25,469 bases of DNA, from contig JAQGMD010000468.1 in assembly GCA_028292565.1 (NCBI GenBank), positions 1-25,469 on the forward strand, written 5' to 3'. How positions within the stretch are numbered: position 1 is the first letter of the stretch; every line of letters starts with the position of its first letter. The position numbers and the translations under genes are program-made. The stretch comes from Burkholderia sp. Its GTDB lineage: Bacteria > Pseudomonadota > Gammaproteobacteria > Burkholderiales > Burkholderiaceae. Below, one piece after another: positions 23,245 through 25,469 of this stretch. Under the pieces are notes generated by a model. That model made no database searches. It saw nothing but the letters and a program-made list of their open reading frames with translations, and was not told the DNA's origin.

Positions 23245-23275
23245 AGGGCGGGTCATGACTGAACTGACCCGCCCT
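23245..23275. terminator. Hairpin between convergent DUF2917 and ansA genes
   Basis: AGGGCGGGTCA (23245-23255) and TGACCCGCCCT (23265-23275) form a perfect 11-bp stem with a 9-base loop between two convergent genes. On the plus strand it is followed by GCATTT, a weak T-run; on the minus strand by ACGACGG. It probably helps end transcription from the DUF2917 side, or both. Confidence 0.55.
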
Positions 23276-23279
23276 GCAT

Positions 23280-24293
23280 TTAATCCGACATTTCGCCGCT
23301 CAGATTTCGCATGAATTCATTTCTTACGGCGTCGGGAGACAAGCCCCGCGCAAACAAATGGTGCAGCTTGGCGAAGATCGCTTCGAAGGTCATATCCTTC
23401 GCTCCGATCACGCCGGCGCGCGCCAGGCCGCTGCCCGTAGCGTAGGCACCCAGCGTCACCGCTCCGTGCAATGACTGGCTGCAGGCGACCATCACGACCC
23501 CGCGTTGTCCTGCGCGCGTCAGCAGCTCCAGCAAGGCAGGATTCCGGTCCGGCACATTGCCGGCGCCGTAGCATTGCAGGATGAGCGCCTGCGGATTCAG
23601 GTCGACCAAGGCATGTACCGCCTGGATCGGCAACCCCGGCGCGAAGCGGACCGGAAAAATGCGGCCCTGCCCGTACTCGGGCAATTCAAACTTCTCGGTC
23701 CGTGCTCGCGGCAACAAGGCCGCCGGATTCATGTGCATGTTGATACCGACTTCCGCCAGCCACGGGTAGTTCGGGCTATCGAATGCATCCAGGCGCTCGG
23801 CACTCACCTTGGTTGCACGGTTGCCGCGCAGCAGACGCTGGTTGAAATAAAGCGCCACTTCATTGACTTGGTCCGACGCAGCGAACTGCATCGCGGTGAT
23901 CACATTCTGCAACGCATCCGAGCGTGATTCGCCCAATGGAATCTGCGACCCCGTCACGATCACCGGCTTGCGCAAACCCTGAAGCATGAAAGACAGCGCC
24001 GCCGCCGTATAAGCCATGGTGTCGGTGCCGTGGAGTACGACGAAGCCGTCATAGTCCCGATAGCGGGCGGCGATGTCGCGTCCGATTCTCTGCCAGTCTT
24101 CCGGCGTCGTATTGCTGCTGTCTATCGGCGTCGCGTATTCATGCAGCGTGTATTGCGGCAATGTGTGGCGCACGTCGTTGAGCCGGCGCGTCAACACGCC
24201 GGCGAAATCCTTCATCAACGCGTAACCGTTGGCCGTTTTATCCATGCCGACCGTGCCGCCGGTATAGATCAGGCCGATGTGCTTGCTGGTCAT
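23280..24293 (-). CDS. ansA: Type I L-asparaginase
   Basis: Hydrolyses L-asparagine to aspartate and ammonia. The 337-residue protein has the two catalytic threonine motifs: YTGGTVGM at residues 10-17 (T14) and VVLHGTDTMAYTAAAL at 85-100 (T90, D91), followed by GSQIPLGESRSDALQNV near 142. The C-terminal domain has LILQCYGAGNVPDRNPALLELL. Length and absence of a signal peptide indicate the cytoplasmic type I (AnsA) group rather than the periplasmic type II enzyme. The ATG at 24293 is preferred (GGGAAGA just upstream); the frame is open further up to a GTG at 24398, but that extension is made of a 9-base repeat. It lies downstream of a branched-chain amino acid binding protein on the same strand. 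Confidence 0.93.
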   Translation of the reverse strand: MTSKHIGLIYTGGTVGMDKTANGYALMKDFAGVLTRRLNDVRHTLPQYTLHEYATPIDSSNTTPEDWQRIGRDIAARYRDYDGFVVLHGTDTMAYTAAALSFMLQGLRKPVIVTGSQIPLGESRSDALQNVITAMQFAASDQVNEVALYFNQRLLRGNRATKVSAERLDAFDSPNYPWLAEVGINMHMNPAALLPRARTEKFELPEYGQGRIFPVRFAPGLPIQAVHALVDLNPQALILQCYGAGNVPDRNPALLELLTRAGQRGVVMVACSQSLHGAVTLGAYATGSGLARAGVIGAKDMTFEAIFAKLHHLFARGLSPDAVRNEFMRNLSGEMSD

Positions 24294-24304
24294 TCTTCCC
24301 TGCC

Positions 24305-24331
24305 CCCGATATTCCCGATATTCCCGATATT
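24305..24331. repeat. Three tandem 9-base repeats upstream of ansA
   Basis: CCCGATATT occurs three times without a break (24305-24313, 24314-24322, 24323-24331), ending 11 bases before the ansA start codon. On the minus strand it reads AATATCGGG three times. Tandem repeats here could change copy number by slippage and alter the leader. Confidence 0.7.
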
Positions 24332-24389
24332 CAGGAATATACAAGATTGAGCGGACAAGGTCGCCGGCAAAGAGTACGGGAAAGGGGAT

Positions 24390-24414
24390 GGGCCCCACGC
24401 AAAGCGCAGGGCCC
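24390..24414 (-). terminator. Possible terminator after the liv-type binding protein gene
   Basis: GGGCCC (24390-24395) and GGGCCC (24409-24414) pair, with an inner CGC/GCG stem around loop AAA (24398-24406) and a CA/CA mismatch between. It lies 11 bases past the stop of the gene upstream. The following minus-strand bases (ATCCCCTTTCCC) are pyrimidine-rich but not a good U-run, so termination is uncertain. Confidence 0.4.
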
Positions 24415-24425
24415 GGTCGGAAGGA

Positions 24426-25469
24426 TTACTTCACTACTGCGATCTGCGAACGCTTGCCACCCTTGTAGGTGAACAGCGTCAGGGTGCCGTCCTTGATGTC
24501 GCCTTTGGAATCAAATGCGATCGGGCCGGTCACACCCTTGTACTGGATCTTCGCCAGTTCAGGCAGGTACTTCGCCGGTTCGGCGGAGTTGGCCTTCTTC
24601 ATCGCCTCGACCATTGCCATGGTTGCATCGTAGACGTAAGGTGCATACAGCTGCACTTCGATGTTGAACTTCTTCTTGAACGCGGCACGGAAATCTTCCA
24701 TGGCTTTCTTTTCAGAGTCCACTACGCCGCCTGCTTCCGCGCATACGATCCGGCCTTCGCCGATCGCATCGCCCGCCAGGTTAGCCAGGCCTTCGGTGCA
24801 GATACCGTCACCGCCCATGAACTTGGCATTGATACCGAGTTGCTTCATCTGGCGCAGCATCGGGCCGGCTACGGCGTCCATGCCACCGAAGAACACGACG
24901 TCCGGGTTCTTGCCCTTGATCGCTGTCAGGATCGCATTGAAGTCGGTCGCCTTGTCGTTGGTGTATTGCTGCGAAACGACCTGCACGCCTTTCGCCTTGG
25001 CACCCTTGGCAAACTCTTCAGCCACGCCCTGGCCGTAAGCGGTACGGTCATCGATGATCGCCACTTTCTTGGCCTTCAGCTGGTCCGCTGCGTAACGGCC
25101 CAGAGTACCGCCGAGCTGACCATCATTGGCCACCACGCGGAAGGTGGTCTTGAAGCCTTGTTGCGTGTATTTCGGATTGGTCGCGGAGGGAGAGATTTGT
25201 GGAATTCCAGCATCGCTGTAAATTTTGGATGCGGGAATCGTGGTGCCGGAATTCAGGTGGCCGATGACGCCATTGACCTTGGCATCCACCAGTTTCTGCG
25301 CCGCTGCCGTGCCTTGCTTCGGATCGGCTGCATCGTCTTCAGCCAGCAGTTCGAACTTCACTTTCTTGCCGCCGATGGTGACGCCTTTGGCATTGAGTTC
25401 GTCGATCGCCATGCGGGCGCCGTTTTCATTATCTTTGCCGAGGTGAGCAATAGAGCCGGAAATCGGGCC
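24426..25469 (-). CDS. Branched-chain amino acid ABC transporter substrate-binding protein (5' partial)
   Basis: A periplasmic binding protein of the Liv/BraC (Peripla_BP_6) family that captures leucine, isoleucine, valine or related amino acids for an ABC importer. 347 residues are visible; the reading frame runs off the window end at 25469, so the signal peptide and the first mature residues are missing. Typical marks are PISGSIAHLGKDNENGARMA at the visible start, FELLAEDDAADPKQGTAAAQKLVD, GVIGHLNSGTTIPASKIY, SPSATNPKYTQQGFKTTFRVVANDGQLG and DDRTAYGQGVAEEFAKGAK. The liv permease and ATPase genes are not in the window. It precedes ansA on the same strand with 132 bases between. Confidence 0.95.
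   Translation of the reverse strand, partial: GPISGSIAHLGKDNENGARMAIDELNAKGVTIGGKKVKFELLAEDDAADPKQGTAAAQKLVDAKVNGVIGHLNSGTTIPASKIYSDAGIPQISPSATNPKYTQQGFKTTFRVVANDGQLGGTLGRYAADQLKAKKVAIIDDRTAYGQGVAEEFAKGAKAKGVQVVSQQYTNDKATDFNAILTAIKGKNPDVVFFGGMDAVAGPMLRQMKQLGINAKFMGGDGICTEGLANLAGDAIGEGRIVCAEAGGVVDSEKKAMEDFRAAFKKKFNIEVQLYAPYVYDATMAMVEAMKKANSAEPAKYLPELAKIQYKGVTGPIAFDSKGDIKDGTLTLFTYKGGKRSQIAVVK

Overview
The window is a chromosomal stretch of a GC-rich betaproteobacterium. Gene content and order (birA-coaX-SPOR protein; argB-pyrimidine 5'-nucleotidase-slmA; STAS-fused MlaE/MlaF/MCE/lipoprotein; dacC-dat-DUF493; GcvA-like LysR facing a DUF2917 gene) point to Burkholderiales, most likely Oxalobacteraceae (Herbaspirillum/Noviherbaspirillum/Herminiimonas-like). 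This assignment comes from recognised protein families and synteny, not from a search. I see no rRNA, tRNA, CRISPR array, prophage or insertion sequence with a transposase.

Layout. 1-137: a nearly perfect palindromic, MITE/REP-like element. 189-944: a ThiF/MoeB-type E1-like enzyme, followed by a small convergent Ser/Gly-rich ORF crossed by a strong terminator. 1552-4607: three inner-membrane transporters on + (EamA, MFS, EamA), ending stop-to-stop against a fused PabB-PabC folate gene on -. 6479-9847 (-): a third EamA permease, the nucleoid-occlusion regulator SlmA, a HAD pyrimidine 5'-nucleotidase and argB. 9952-10991 (+): an ECF-like sigma factor, a soluble zinc anti-sigma-type protein and a small cysteine-rich CWC protein, tightly packed. 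10951-13287 (-): birA, coaX and a SPOR-domain protein, packed as an operon. 13310-17956 (+): a lipid ABC importer cassette (STAS-MlaE permease, MlaF ATPase, MCE protein, auxiliary lipoprotein) and a VanZ-family membrane protein. 18166-19200 (+): a 2Fe-2S thioredoxin-like ferredoxin and an alpha/beta hydrolase. 19274-21795 (+): dacC, D-amino acid aminotransferase and DUF493/YbeD; the lipB-lipA continuation expected in this order is absent. 21792-23186: a GcvA-like LysR regulator diverging from a DUF2917 gene. 23280-25469 (-): a type I asparaginase and a 5'-truncated branched-chain amino acid binding protein.

How they fit together. Most genes are housekeeping: cofactor synthesis (biotin ligation, CoA, p-aminobenzoate), arginine, cell wall and outer-membrane lipid maintenance, and division control. 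DacC and D-amino acid aminotransferase both touch D-alanine. The Mla-like cassette and SPOR protein act at the envelope. Asparaginase and the Liv-type binding protein suggest amino-acid scavenging.

No new defence or mobile system was found. The most interesting non-obvious signals are RNA- or DNA-level: hairpins that would cover the ribosome binding sites of argB and dat, the 5' palindromic element, the opposed terminators around the small ORF at 956-1324, and the compact sigma/zinc-anti-sigma/CWC unit.
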